64,000 bases of DNA, from positions 25,815 to 89,814 of the forward strand of contig DVMF01000056.1 in NCBI GenBank assembly GCA_018715125.1, given 5' to 3'. Below, in pieces: positions 21,504 to 31,358 of the stretch. The translations under genes were made by a program, and so were the position numbers. The notes beneath the pieces are model-generated. The model was not told where the DNA came from and made no database searches. It worked only from the letters and a program-made list of their open reading frames with translations. Source of the DNA: Candidatus Coprousia avicola. Its GTDB lineage: Bacteria > Actinomycetota > Coriobacteriia > Coriobacteriales > Coriobacteriaceae. Positions within the stretch are counted from its first letter, which is position 1, and the number at the start of each line of letters is the position of its first letter.

Positions 21504-23114
21504 ATGTTCATGGCAGATATTTCTCGTAGGCGTTTTGTACAGGCGTTTGGCGCCGTCGCAGCCACGAGCTCGTTTGCGCTCGCCGGCTGCGGTGCCCAGC
21601 GCGCGAGCGAGGCGGACGGCAGCGCTGCGGCAGGCGGCACGGCCGATACCATCACCTTCGCCCAGGGTGCCGACCCCCGCGGTCTCGACCCCGCGTACGT
21701 TGACGACGGCGAGTCCGCAAAGATCATGTGCAACATCTACGACACGCTGCTTCGCTATGACACGGAGACCTGCGACATCGTACCCGGCCTGGCCGAGCTG
21801 CCCGATGTCTCCGACGACGGCCTCACCTACACCTTCACGCTGCAGGGGGGCGTCAAGTTCCACGACGGCACCGACTGCAACGCCGAGGCGGTCATGACCT
21901 CCATCGTCCGCCAGCTCGAGCCCGAGCGCACCGAGGACATGCCCTACGCCTCCTTCGTCTTTGGTTCTGAGGCGTCCAACAGCGGCGTCGCCTCCGTCGA
22001 GGCGCCCGATGACACCACGCTCGTCATCACCCTGCGCGCCGCATCCACCCCGTTCATCAAGAACATGGCGATGGCGCTCGCCGCGCCCGTGGTGGCGCCG
22101 TCCGCCATCGAGGCCGGCGACTCCAACGAGAACCCCATCGGTTCGGGCCCCTACAAGTTCGTCTCCTGGAACAAGGGCGAGAACGTCGTGCTCGAGGCCA
22201 ACGAGGACTACTGGGATGCCGACCACATGCCGCAGACCAAGAACGTCATCTTCCGCTTCATCGCCGAGAACTCGAGCCGCGTGACCGCCCTCAACAACGG
22301 CGAGGTCGACATCATCGATGGCATCGACGCCTCCGTGGTGCCCACCATCACCGACGCGGGCAACGAGCTCTTCGAAGAGGACGGCATGAACATCAACTAC
22401 ATGGCGTTCCGTAACGACGAGGGTGCGTTCTCCACGCTCGAGGCGCGCCGCGCGTTCTGCCAGGCGGTGAATGTCGAGGAGATGGTCGAGAGCCTCTACG
22501 GCGATTACGCCGGCGTCGCGACCTCCGTCATGCCGCTGTGGATGGCCCCCTACGATGAGGACATCCAGCAGACCGCCTACGATCCCGAGACCGCCAAGGC
22601 GGCGTTTGCCGAGCTCGGCATCACGAGCTGCACCATGCTCACCTACACCAACCCGCGTCCCTACAACTCCATCGGCGGCCAGGCGCTCGCCGAGGCGATC
22701 CAGGGCTACCTGGCCGACGCCGGCGTTGACATGGAGATCGTCTCCTACGACTGGACGACCTACCAGACCAAGATCGAGACCGACGCCTTCGACTGCTGCC
22801 TCTACGGCTGGGTGGGCGACAACGGCGACCCGGACAACTTCATGAACCTGCTCGCCGACGAGAACGTCTCTATGAACGTCGGCCGCTATCGCAGCGATGC
22901 GTACAACGCCCTCATCCAGCAGGGCTTGGCCACGCCCGAGGGCGACGAGCGCGACAACATCTACAAGCAGTGCGAGCAGATGGTCGCCGATGAGATGCCC
23001 TGGATGCTCATCAGCCACTCGAAGAACCTCGCGGGCTACAGCCCCAAGGTCAAGGGCTTCTACTATCACCCGACCGGCGTCGTGCACCTGGAGGGCGTCA
23101 CGAAGGAGGCGTAG
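21504..23114 (+). CDS. Peptide/oligopeptide ABC transporter substrate-binding lipoprotein
   Basis: This 536-residue family-5 solute-binding protein captures peptides (or nickel/other ligands) outside the membrane. The N-terminus has a twin-arginine motif (SRRRF) followed by a hydrophobic stretch and the lipobox LAGC, so it is probably a Tat-exported lipoprotein. Family landmarks include RGLDPAYVDD, VKFHDGTDCNAEAV and PIGSGPYKF. I use the ATG at 21504, which follows GGAAGGAG; the upstream in-frame extension would bury the signal peptide. It heads a five-gene operon with two permeases and two ATPases, and a terminator-like hairpin after it probably makes it the most abundant product. Confidence 0.94.
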   Translation: MFMADISRRRFVQAFGAVAATSSFALAGCGAQRASEADGSAAAGGTADTITFAQGADPRGLDPAYVDDGESAKIMCNIYDTLLRYDTETCDIVPGLAELPDVSDDGLTYTFTLQGGVKFHDGTDCNAEAVMTSIVRQLEPERTEDMPYASFVFGSEASNSGVASVEAPDDTTLVITLRAASTPFIKNMAMALAAPVVAPSAIEAGDSNENPIGSGPYKFVSWNKGENVVLEANEDYWDADHMPQTKNVIFRFIAENSSRVTALNNGEVDIIDGIDASVVPTITDAGNELFEEDGMNINYMAFRNDEGAFSTLEARRAFCQAVNVEEMVESLYGDYAGVATSVMPLWMAPYDEDIQQTAYDPETAKAAFAELGITSCTMLTYTNPRPYNSIGGQALAEAIQGYLADAGVDMEIVSYDWTTYQTKIETDAFDCCLYGWVGDNGDPDNFMNLLADENVSMNVGRYRSDAYNALIQQGLATPEGDERDNIYKQCEQMVADEMPWMLISHSKNLAGYSPKVKGFYYHPTGVVHLEGVTKEA

Positions 23115-23161
23115 CACACGGTGCCGTAACGGCACGTATGAGCGCTAAGACCTGGTAGACA

Positions 23162-23189
23162 GACGGGCCGGGCTCACCCTCGGCCCGTC
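23162..23189 (+). terminator. Partial terminator between binding protein and permease genes
   Basis: GACGGGCCG pairs with CGGCCCGTC around a 10-base loop, followed by GTTGTTT. Its place between the binding protein and the first permease fits the common pattern of reduced downstream expression in ABC operons. Confidence 0.7.
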
Positions 23190-23264
23190 GTTGTTTCCGC
23201 CGCGCCCCGCGCGGCACCGGCGTGTGGCAGGCGCGCCGCAGATATTGGGGAGGAGGAAGGTAGC

Positions 23265-24281
23265 GTGCTGAAATACATCTTGAAGCGCATCTTGCTGGCG
23301 ATACCCGTGCTTCTGGGCGTCTCCATCATCGTGTTCCTCATCATGCGCGTGTTTTCAGCTGACCCGGCGCCCGTGGTGCTCGGGCAGCACGCTACGGCGG
23401 AGGCCATGGAGGCATGGCGCGACGCCAACGGGCTCAACGACCCGCTAATCGTTCAATACTTCAACTTCTTGACGGGGGCGCTCACGGGCAACCTCGGCGA
23501 GAGCTACTACACGCACACCCCCGTGACGCAGGAGCTGCTCAGCCGCTTCCCGGCTACGGTGGAGCTCGCGCTGGTGGCCATCGTCATCGCCGCGGTCGCG
23601 GGCGTGGCACTCGGCGTGGTCTCGGCCACGCACAAGAACTCGCCCATCGACGGCTTGGCGACGATCCTCGCGCTCGTGGGCGTGTCCATGCCCATCTTCT
23701 GGCTGGGCGTGCTGCTCATCATCCTGTTTGCCGGCGTCTTTCATATACTGCCGAGCTCGGGGCGCATCGACCCCTTGCTCCAGCCGGTGGGCGGGACGGG
23801 CCTCTATCTTATCGACACCCTCCTCATGGGCGACTTCGAGGCGTTTGCCGACGCGGCGAGCCATATCGTGCTGCCGGCGCTCGCGCTCTCGATGTACTCC
23901 ATGGCGGTCATCACCCGTATGACCCGCTCGAGCATGCTCGAGACGCTTAACGAGGACTACGTGCGCACCGCGCGCGCCAAGGGTCTGAAGAAGCGCCGCG
24001 TGGACATTCATCACGCGCTGCGCAACGCCATGCTGCCCGTGACCACGGTCATCGGCCTGCAGCTGGGAAGCCTGTTGGGCGGCGCCATGCTCACCGAGAC
24101 CGTCTTCGCCTGGCCGGGCATCGGCAAGTACGTGGTCGATTGCATCTTAAAGTCGGACTTTCCCGTCGTGCAGGGGGCGGTCCTCCTCATCGGCGTCATC
24201 TTCATCGTGATCAACCTCGTGGTGGACGTCATCTACGCCTACCTCGATCCGCGCATCACCTACACCAAGGAAGAGGGGTGA
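23265..24281 (+). CDS. Peptide ABC transporter permease, DppB/OppB type
   Basis: This 338-residue inner-membrane permease has six predicted segments. The N-terminus LKYILKRILLAIPVLLGVS is typical of DppB-like proteins, and the EAA loop that contacts the ATPases lies around DYVRTARAKGLKKRRV near residue 235. The start is GTG at 23265, preceded by GGGGAGGAGGAAGG. The next gene starts five bases after its stop. It pairs with the DppC-type permease that follows. Confidence 0.95.
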   Translation: MLKYILKRILLAIPVLLGVSIIVFLIMRVFSADPAPVVLGQHATAEAMEAWRDANGLNDPLIVQYFNFLTGALTGNLGESYYTHTPVTQELLSRFPATVELALVAIVIAAVAGVALGVVSATHKNSPIDGLATILALVGVSMPIFWLGVLLIILFAGVFHILPSSGRIDPLLQPVGGTGLYLIDTLLMGDFEAFADAASHIVLPALALSMYSMAVITRMTRSSMLETLNEDYVRTARAKGLKKRRVDIHHALRNAMLPVTTVIGLQLGSLLGGAMLTETVFAWPGIGKYVVDCILKSDFPVVQGAVLLIGVIFIVINLVVDVIYAYLDPRITYTKEEG

Positions 24282-24286
24282 TAACC

Positions 24287-25213
24287 ATGGCAGCAGCAGT
24301 AGCAGAGCTCAAGGGCGCCGGCCCCGAGGGAGCGCCCGAGGCGCGCCCCGCCGAGAAGACCGAGTCGCTCTGGAAAGACGTATGGTACGCGCTTCGCCAG
24401 AATGTGCCCGCCATGGTGAGCCTCGTCGTCATCGTGTTGCTCGCCCTCGTGGCCATCGTCACGTTTGTGGCGCCGGGCATCTTGCCCTACGACCCGTATC
24501 AGCAGGATCTCTCGGCCTCGTTTGAGGGGCCGAGCATGGCGCACTGGTTCGGTACCGACCAGCAGGGGCGCGACATCTTCTGCCGCATCCTCATCGGCAG
24601 CCAGATCTCGCTCACGGTCGGCCTGCTCTCGGTCGCCATCTCGCTTACCATCGGCGTGGCCCTGGGTGCCATCGCCGGTTACAAGGGCGGTGTCGTCGAC
24701 ACCATCATCATGCGCTGCATGGACATGATGCTCGCCATCCCGTCGATCCTGCTCGCCATCGCCTTCATGGCGGCGCTCGGTCGCGGCATCGACAAGGCGA
24801 TCATCGCCATCGGCTTCGTCTCCATTCCCGAGTACGCGCGCATCGTGCGCAGCCAGGTGCTGGCCGTCAAGCAGTCGGACTACGTGGCCGCCGCGCGCGT
24901 CATCGGCGATTCGGACGCGACCATCATCTTCCGCCACGTGCTCCCCAACGTCATGCCCTCCATCATCGTTCGCGCAACGCTCGGCATCTCGAGCGCCATT
25001 CTCGACGCGGCGGCGCTCGGTTTTCTGGGCCTCGGCGTGCAGCCGCCGGCAGCGGAGTGGGGCGACATGCTCGGCCGCGGCCGCAACTACATCTTCGCGG
25101 CGCCGCATGCCATGATCTTCCCGGGTCTCGCCATCACCGTCACGGTGCTTGCGTTCAACCTGCTGGGCGACGGCATCCGCGACGCGTTTGATCCCAAGAG
25201 CAGGGCGAGGTGA
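24287..25213 (+). CDS. Peptide ABC transporter permease, DppC/OppC type
   Basis: This 308-residue second permease of the transporter has an N-terminal cytoplasmic extension rich in Ala and Glu, the OppC-type first segment, the family segment [15 protein letters not shown] and the EAA loop [15 protein letters not shown] use the ATG at 24287, five bases after the dppB-like stop and preceded by AAGAGGGG; a longer in-frame extension would overlap that gene. Its stop overlaps the GTG of a possible longer start of the next gene. Confidence 0.94.
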   Translation: MAAAVAELKGAGPEGAPEARPAEKTESLWKDVWYALRQNVPAMVSLVVIVLLALVAIVTFVAPGILPYDPYQQDLSASFEGPSMAHWFGTDQQGRDIFCRILIGSQISLTVGLLSVAISLTIGVALGAIAGYKGGVVDTIIMRCMDMMLAIPSILLAIAFMAALGRGIDKAIIAIGFVSIPEYARIVRSQVLAVKQSDYVAAARVIGDSDATIIFRHVLPNVMPSIIVRATLGISSAILDAAALGFLGLGVQPPAAEWGDMLGRGRNYIFAAPHAMIFPGLAITVTVLAFNLLGDGIRDAFDPKSRAR

Positions 25214-25218
25214 GTGCC

Positions 25219-26334
<1,116 letters not shown>

Positions 26335-26337
26335 CAC

Positions 26338-27489
26338 ATGGCAATCGATAAGACCGACAACCTGATCGAGGTGCAGCACCTCACGAAAAGCTTTGTGGCC
26401 GCCACCAACTTCTTTGGCAAGCCGACGTCCTTCGTGCAGGCGGTGGACGACGTCAACTTCACCATCCGGCGCGGCGAGGCGTTTGGCCTCGTGGGCGAGT
26501 CGGGCTGCGGCAAGACCACCATCGGCAAGATGATCGTGGGCCTCTTGAGGCCCACGAGCGGCCGTATCCTGTTTGAGGGCGAGGACATCACCGCGCTCTC
26601 GCCGCGCGACCGCCGGCGCCTGAGCACCGACATCCAGCTCATCTTCCAGGACCCGTACGCGAGTCTGAACCCGCGCATGACCATCGGCCAGATTGTGGCC
26701 GAGCCCATCCTCACCAACAACATCCTGCCAAAAGACCAGGTGGATGCCCGAGTGGATGAGCTGCTGGAGCGCGTGGGCCTGGCGAGCTACATGAAGAACC
26801 GGTATCCGCACGAGTTCTCGGGCGGGCAGCGCCAGCGCGTCGGCATCGCCCGCGCGCTCGCCGTCAACCCCAAGCTCATCGTCTGCGACGAGCCGGTCTC
26901 GGCCCTTGACGTCTCCATTCAGGCCCAGGTGCTGAACCTTCTGGACGACCTGAAGGACCAGTTTGGCCTCACATACCTCTTCATCGCGCACGGCCTGAAT
27001 GTCGTCAAGCACATCTCCGACCGCGTGGGCGTCATGTACCTCGGCCGCCTGATGGAGGTTGCTCCCAAAAACAGCCTCTACCACGAGCCGCTCTGCCCCT
27101 ATACGCAGGCGCTCCTCTCCGCTATCCCGAGTCCCGACCCCAAGCTGCAGCGCCGTCGCATCATTCTCGAGGGCGACGTGCCGAGCCCCATCGACCCGCC
27201 CGCGGGCTGCCGGTTTGCGAGCCGCTGCTTCGCCAAGGTGGGCGCGTGCGACGTCTCGGCGCCCGAGCAGCGCGAGGTCCTGCCCGACCATCTGTGCTCG
27301 TGCCATCGCTACGACACGGTCGATGCCGATGACGTGCGCCAGCTCGCCCTCGACATCCAGTACGCGGCCGCGCGCCCGAGCTACGGGCGAGGCAGCGACC
27401 TTATGAACGCCGACCCGGTCGTCACGCCCGAGGCCGACCTCGCAGCCGAGGACGATGCCCCCGGCACCACCCCGGCCGCAACCGACTAG
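26338..27489 (+). CDS. Peptide ABC transporter ATP-binding protein, DppF/OppF type
   Basis: This 383-residue partner ATPase has Walker A GESGCGKT near residue 56, signature FSGGQRQR near 160 and Walker [13 protein letters not shown] near 180, plus the C-terminal oligopeptide-transporter domain with GCRFASRC. The Glu residue of the usual Walker B is present (DEPVSALD). It starts three bases after the previous stop. It ends in an Ala/Asp-rich tail, and a strong hairpin follows. It completes the five-component transporter. Confidence 0.94.
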   Translation: MAIDKTDNLIEVQHLTKSFVAATNFFGKPTSFVQAVDDVNFTIRRGEAFGLVGESGCGKTTIGKMIVGLLRPTSGRILFEGEDITALSPRDRRRLSTDIQLIFQDPYASLNPRMTIGQIVAEPILTNNILPKDQVDARVDELLERVGLASYMKNRYPHEFSGGQRQRVGIARALAVNPKLIVCDEPVSALDVSIQAQVLNLLDDLKDQFGLTYLFIAHGLNVVKHISDRVGVMYLGRLMEVAPKNSLYHEPLCPYTQALLSAIPSPDPKLQRRRIILEGDVPSPIDPPAGCRFASRCFAKVGACDVSAPEQREVLPDHLCSCHRYDTVDADDVRQLALDIQYAAARPSYGRGSDLMNADPVVTPEADLAAEDDAPGTTPAATD

Positions 27490-27564
27490 CGGCCCTACTG
27501 CGACCTCCTTCCCCGGGGCGCGGGTCTGTTCCTGCCATGCCGGACCCGCTGCCCCCATCGAGGT

Positions 27565-27596
27565 GCGGCCCCGCGAGCATATTGCCGCGGGGCCGC
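27565..27596 (+). terminator. Terminator of the peptide transporter operon
   Basis: GCGGCCCCGCG and CGCGGGGCCGC form a perfect 11-bp stem with loop AGCATATTGC, followed by GTTCTTG. Confidence 0.8.
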
Positions 27597-27642
27597 GTTC
27601 TTGTGGGTATAAATGCCCTTAGCCGCTCGCAGGAGGTGCGCC

Positions 27643-29019
27643 ATGTTCAGCCCGTTCCGCGACGAGCAGGGCCGGCCGCTCGGCCTTGCCGCCCTCACCT
27701 ACGCCGACCTCGCCCAGCTTGCGACCATGGACGAGGGTTACGTGCTCGAGTTCAAGCGCTCGTTCGCCGCGAGCGTCAAGGCAAAGGTGCCCAAGATCAT
27801 CGCCTCGTTTGCCAACTCGGGCGGCGGATGGCTCGTCATCGGCATCGCCGACGACGACCATGCCATCTGCCCGGTACCCAGGCTCTCGGCGGACTACAGC
27901 CAGATTATCGGCGAGCTCTGCCGGCGCCATGTTTCGCCCGCACCGCCCTTCGACGTGCGCTTCATCGCCGATCCCAAAAACGATGCGCAGGGCGTGGTTG
28001 TCGTGCGGGTGGACGAGGGCAGTTTTCCGCCGTACGTGGCCGACGGCATCGTGGAGATTCGCGAGGGCTCGACGTCGGGACCGGCTACGGGCACCGCGCT
28101 TGTGGAACTCTACGACAAGGCGATGCGGCGGCGCTCGCACATCGCCGAGTTCTGCCGACGCACGGTGTTCTTCGCGCGCCCGGTGCCGCTTTTTGACCTG
28201 TATCTCTACCGGATGGACGGCCCCTCGCGCGACGTGCCCTCGCGCGATGAGGTGAGCGCATGCGCCGCCGCCATGCGCCGCGCCTTTGCCGCCCAGAGGC
28301 TCGACTGCCATGTGCAGCACGCGCACGACTCGCTCATCTTCCGCACCTCGATCGCCTTCGACGGCCTGGTGCCGCACTCGGCCATCGAGCTCTTTCCCGA
28401 CGAGTCGATCAAGCTCACGGTTCCCGCCGTGCTCTGCGGCCCCCTCGAGCGGGCGGAGGCCCTGGCGTCGCTGCGCGCCGCCTGCGGTCCGCTGCTCGGC
28501 GGGGTGGGGGAGGCCGCCCTCGCACAGGGTAGCGCTGCCGCTGAAGCGGGCTCCGTTCAAGGTGAGGGCGCGGCGCCGGGCGTCTCGCCCGCGGGCGGGG
28601 GCGTATCCGCGCCAGATGGCGCCCAGCCCCGCGTCATGTCCGCCTCCGACACGCTCCGCCGCGTCACGCGCATGGCGTCGCTGCTCGACCGTTATATTCG
28701 CGAGCGGGGCGGGCGATGGCAGGCGTATGCCGCCGCCTACGAGCTCGAGAACATGGCCGGTGTTCTCTTGTGGTCGCGCGACCCCCTCTATCTCGATTAC
28801 GTACGGGGCCACGGCCCGCTCTTCTGCGGTACGACGGATTGCCGCAGCCGGGTGCGCTACCTCGACGACGGCGATCACGACTCGTTTCGGGCGCGGCAGT
28901 TTGCGGGCAGCCATTTCTTCGAGGCGTGCGGCCTGCCGCTCGGCTCGCCCGACCCCGAGGACAACGCGCTGGTCGATGCCCTGCTGCGCACCGAGCGCGG
29001 CGCCCGGCGCGGCGAGTGA
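27643..29019 (+). CDS. AlbA_2 (Schlafen-type) domain protein
   Basis: This 458-residue protein has an AlbA_2 domain at its N-terminus: the sequence EFKRSFAASVKAKVPKIIAS then FANSGGGWLVIGIADD (about residues 30-75) matches the pattern of predicted nucleic-acid-binding or ATP-binding regulators. A low-complexity Ala/Gly linker at about 289-333 separates a C-terminal domain that has a CGTTDCRSRVRY segment and no motif I recognise. The ATG at 27643 follows AGGAGG; the upstream in-frame codons lack a site. It is alone between two terminator-bounded units. Such proteins can be transcription regulators or defence-linked; no partner gene is present. Confidence 0.8.
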   Translation: MFSPFRDEQGRPLGLAALTYADLAQLATMDEGYVLEFKRSFAASVKAKVPKIIASFANSGGGWLVIGIADDDHAICPVPRLSADYSQIIGELCRRHVSPAPPFDVRFIADPKNDAQGVVVVRVDEGSFPPYVADGIVEIREGSTSGPATGTALVELYDKAMRRRSHIAEFCRRTVFFARPVPLFDLYLYRMDGPSRDVPSRDEVSACAAAMRRAFAAQRLDCHVQHAHDSLIFRTSIAFDGLVPHSAIELFPDESIKLTVPAVLCGPLERAEALASLRAACGPLLGGVGEAALAQGSAAAEAGSVQGEGAAPGVSPAGGGVSAPDGAQPRVMSASDTLRRVTRMASLLDRYIRERGGRWQAYAAAYELENMAGVLLWSRDPLYLDYVRGHGPLFCGTTDCRSRVRYLDDGDHDSFRARQFAGSHFFEACGLPLGSPDPEDNALVDALLRTERGARRGE

Positions 29020-29225
29020 CGGAGCTGGGTGCGCAAGGGGGGCGCTGATGAGTTCGGCCGGGGACGGCGGCGCCGCCGCGCGGGCTGCCGGGCGGTGCGC
29101 ATCTGCGAGAATCCGCTCTGCGGCGGCCCGCTTCTCGTCGGATGGTGCCGCTCGGTGCCCCGCGCCCTGCCGGTTGTGCGATACTGTGACGCCGGAAATA
29201 AGCGGGACGGCGCCGGGGGACGCGC

Positions 29226-30221
29226 GTGGATATTCTCATCATCATGGTCGTGGGCATGCTCGCGGGGCGCTTCGCGGTGCCCGAGCGCTTTCGGCCCTAT
29301 AACGGCAAGCTGCAAACCGTCTGCACCTGCCTGCTCATCGGCTCTATGGGCGCCTCCATCGGCTCGGGGGAGGGCTTTCTCGCCAGCGTTGCCGCTTGGG
29401 GTGGCAAGAGCCTCGTTTTCTGCCTCATCCCCACGGCATGCTCCGTGGTGCTCGTCTACCTCCTGACCGCCCGCCTGCTCGACGCGCCCGCGCCAGGCAC
29501 CGTTGCAACCGCCTCGGCTTCTGCCGGTGGCGCAGTCGCCCCTGCCTCCGATCCCGCCGGTGACGCCGCCGCTCCCGTGGCCGACCGTGCCGGCAGAACG
29601 TCCAAGCCGCGCCTGCCCATCGACGGCATGGCGGTCGCCGCGCTCATTATGCTCGCTCTCGGCATCGCCCTCGGCGTGGTTGCGCCGGCCAGCGCGCTCG
29701 TCCGCGTGCTGGGGGATGCGAGCGAGCCCGTGCTCTGGGTGCTCATGGCGCTTGTCGGCATCGGTGTCGGCATGCACCGCGGCCTGGTGGCGAGCATTCG
29801 CGAGCATCATCTCAAGATGCTCGTCATCCCGGCGGGCGTTGTCGTCGGATCGCTCGTGGGCGGTGCGCTCGCGGCGCTCCCTCTCGGCTTCACGGTGCGG
29901 GAGGGCATGGCGGCGGCGAGCGGTTTGGGGTGGTACAGCCTCGCCGGCGTCACCATCGAGAGCGCCGCGGGTGTCGAGCTCGGTGGCATCGCCTTTCTCG
30001 CCAATCTCATGCGGGAGCTGCTCTCGTTTTTCTGCATCCCCTGGATCGCGCGGCATCTGAACGGGTACGCCTGCATCGCCGCCGGTGCCGCCACGAGCGA
30101 GGACACCACGCTTCCCATGATGATCCGCTATACCGATGGGCGCTGCGTGGTCTACTCCCTCATCAACGGCGTCATCTGCTCGGCATGCGTGCCGGTGCTC
30201 ATCGCCCTCTGCCTGGGTTAG
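29226..30221 (+). CDS. Lysine exporter LysO family protein
   Basis: This 331-residue membrane protein has about eight segments. The family segments MVVGMLAGRF at the start, LIGSMGASIG, the REGMAAASGLGWYSLAGV loop and NLMRELLSFFCIP support a LysO/DUF340 exporter that would remove excess lysine or its toxic analogues. An Ala/Gly/Pro-rich insert (about residues 85-130) between the third and fourth segments accounts for the extra length over the usual 300. The start is GTG at 29226 after CGGGGGA. A GATACT box lies about 35 bases upstream. It is monocistronic. Confidence 0.87.
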   Translation: MDILIIMVVGMLAGRFAVPERFRPYNGKLQTVCTCLLIGSMGASIGSGEGFLASVAAWGGKSLVFCLIPTACSVVLVYLLTARLLDAPAPGTVATASASAGGAVAPASDPAGDAAAPVADRAGRTSKPRLPIDGMAVAALIMLALGIALGVVAPASALVRVLGDASEPVLWVLMALVGIGVGMHRGLVASIREHHLKMLVIPAGVVVGSLVGGALAALPLGFTVREGMAAASGLGWYSLAGVTIESAAGVELGGIAFLANLMRELLSFFCIPWIARHLNGYACIAAGAATSEDTTLPMMIRYTDGRCVVYSLINGVICSACVPVLIALCLG

Positions 30222-30250
30222 CGCGTCTTTGACGGCGCGGCTACACCGGC

Positions 30251-30497
30251 GGGTACATAACCGCGTACATTGCGAGGCCTTTTGCCGGGGCGTCGGTGCA
30301 ATATCGCGCGCAATGCACCCGGAAATGCGCTGCGGGGGCGGAAATCGGGCCACGGGTACATTGCGAGCGGAAATGTACACCCCGCTACCAGCGGTTTTGT
30401 CGACCGTACATTCGCGCGTACATTGACGGGTTCTTTGCCGCGAGAAATGTCCCGAGGCCCGGGCAAAACGCGCGGCAATGTGCGCACGAGTGTACGG
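30251..30497. repeat. 247-bp GTACATT element, copy A
   Basis: The element is an intergenic palindrome cluster whose reverse complement occurs at 57775-58021 with the same length and high identity. Its ends begin with a GTACAT-GCGTACATTGC motif and finish with the inverted counterpart. The part from 30404 to 30497 folds into a long stem of about 25 bp (CCGTACATTCGCGCG...). The shared blocks include TTTTGCCGG and CGGGTTCTTTGCCGCG. There is no coding signal. Confidence 0.8.
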
Positions 30498-30639
30498 TGG
30501 GGCCGCGGTGCCGCTGACGGGGCGGCATGTCTTGTGTACCGTGTCATCGTCTAGGCGGGCCGGCCTCGTGCGAGATCGCGCGAGGACCTGCTGTCCTCGT
30601 TGGTGCGCGGGGTGCACGCCCGTGCTGTAAGAAGGAAAA

Positions 30640-30677
30640 AAGGGACCCTCTACCAGCACGTTGGTAGAGGGTCCCTT
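30640..30677 (-). terminator. Terminator of the tmRNA gene
   Basis: Read on the minus strand, AAGGGACCCTCTACCA and its complement TGGTAGAGGGTCCCTT form a perfect 16-bp stem around six bases, followed by a T-run (TTTTTTCC). It lies about 50 bases beyond the tmRNA 3' end. Confidence 0.9.
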
Positions 30678-30725
30678 ACAAGGCGGACAGCGCTCCGAAG
30701 AGCGCAGTTCGCCTACATGCTACGT

Positions 30726-31093
30726 TGGTGGAGGCGCGGAGAATCGAACTCCGGTCCACGAAAGCCCCCTGATCGGCATCTCCAGGCTCAGTCGCTGGTT
30801 TGATCTCGGACGCGTTGCGCGCAGCGACACGCTCGCGGCATCCCAACCGGTTCGGTCTTAGCCCGCGCCATACCGATTACGTGCGCGGGAGCATTCCCCT
30901 GAAATGACACCGCACCCGGGGCGGGGAAATCCCGGGATTGGCGTGCCAGCTATAAACTAAGCGGCAAGAGCCAGCTGGGGCTCGTAAGAAGAGTTCTTGT
31001 CAATTCATTTTGACGGTACCCCTGTTTAACGTGGCGAGGAGACCACGGCCTGCTTCCTCTCTCAGAGCTATCGCGTCGAAACCAGTCGCCCCC
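30726..31093 (-). ncRNA. ssrA: tmRNA (ssrA)
   Basis: Transfer-messenger RNA, 368 nt, rescues stalled ribosomes. The 5' end GGGGGCGACTGGTTTCGACG and the 3' end GTTCGATTCTCCGCGCCTCCACCA-type sequence (ending at 30726) form a seven-pair acceptor stem, with T-loop GTTCGAAT-like bases and an encoded CCA. The tag reading frame lies at 30957-31001 and reads DKNSSYEPQLALAA before a TAG stop, with the expected LALAA degradation end. The resume codon is probably GAC at 30999-31001. Promoter and terminator flank the gene on the minus strand. Confidence 0.97.
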
Positions 31094-31120
31094 ATCACAA
31101 GAGACTGCCGGCGTCCCCAC

Positions 31121-31149
31121 CCGATAGGCGGGGCCATCGACCTTGTCAA
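31121..31149 (-). promoter_or_regulatory. Promoter of tmRNA
   Basis: On the minus strand TTGACA (31144-31149) and TATCGG (31121-31126) are separated by 17 bases, and the mature 5' end lies about 28 bases downstream of the -10 box. Confidence 0.75.
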
Positions 31150-31358
31150 TGTTCCCATCGCGCGACACGCAATCGAATCGCGCTGACATTTCATCATACC
31201 ACAAGATGGACCGGTGCATGCGTGCGGCCATCTCGCGCGGTGCTGGCAGGGTTGCGTTGCGCACGTCTCGAGGCAAATCGACACAAGAGAGCCTGACAGG
31301 CGGCGCACCATTGGGGTACAAGAAGCGCGTTGGTCTGCGTATGGCAAAGGAGCGCATC

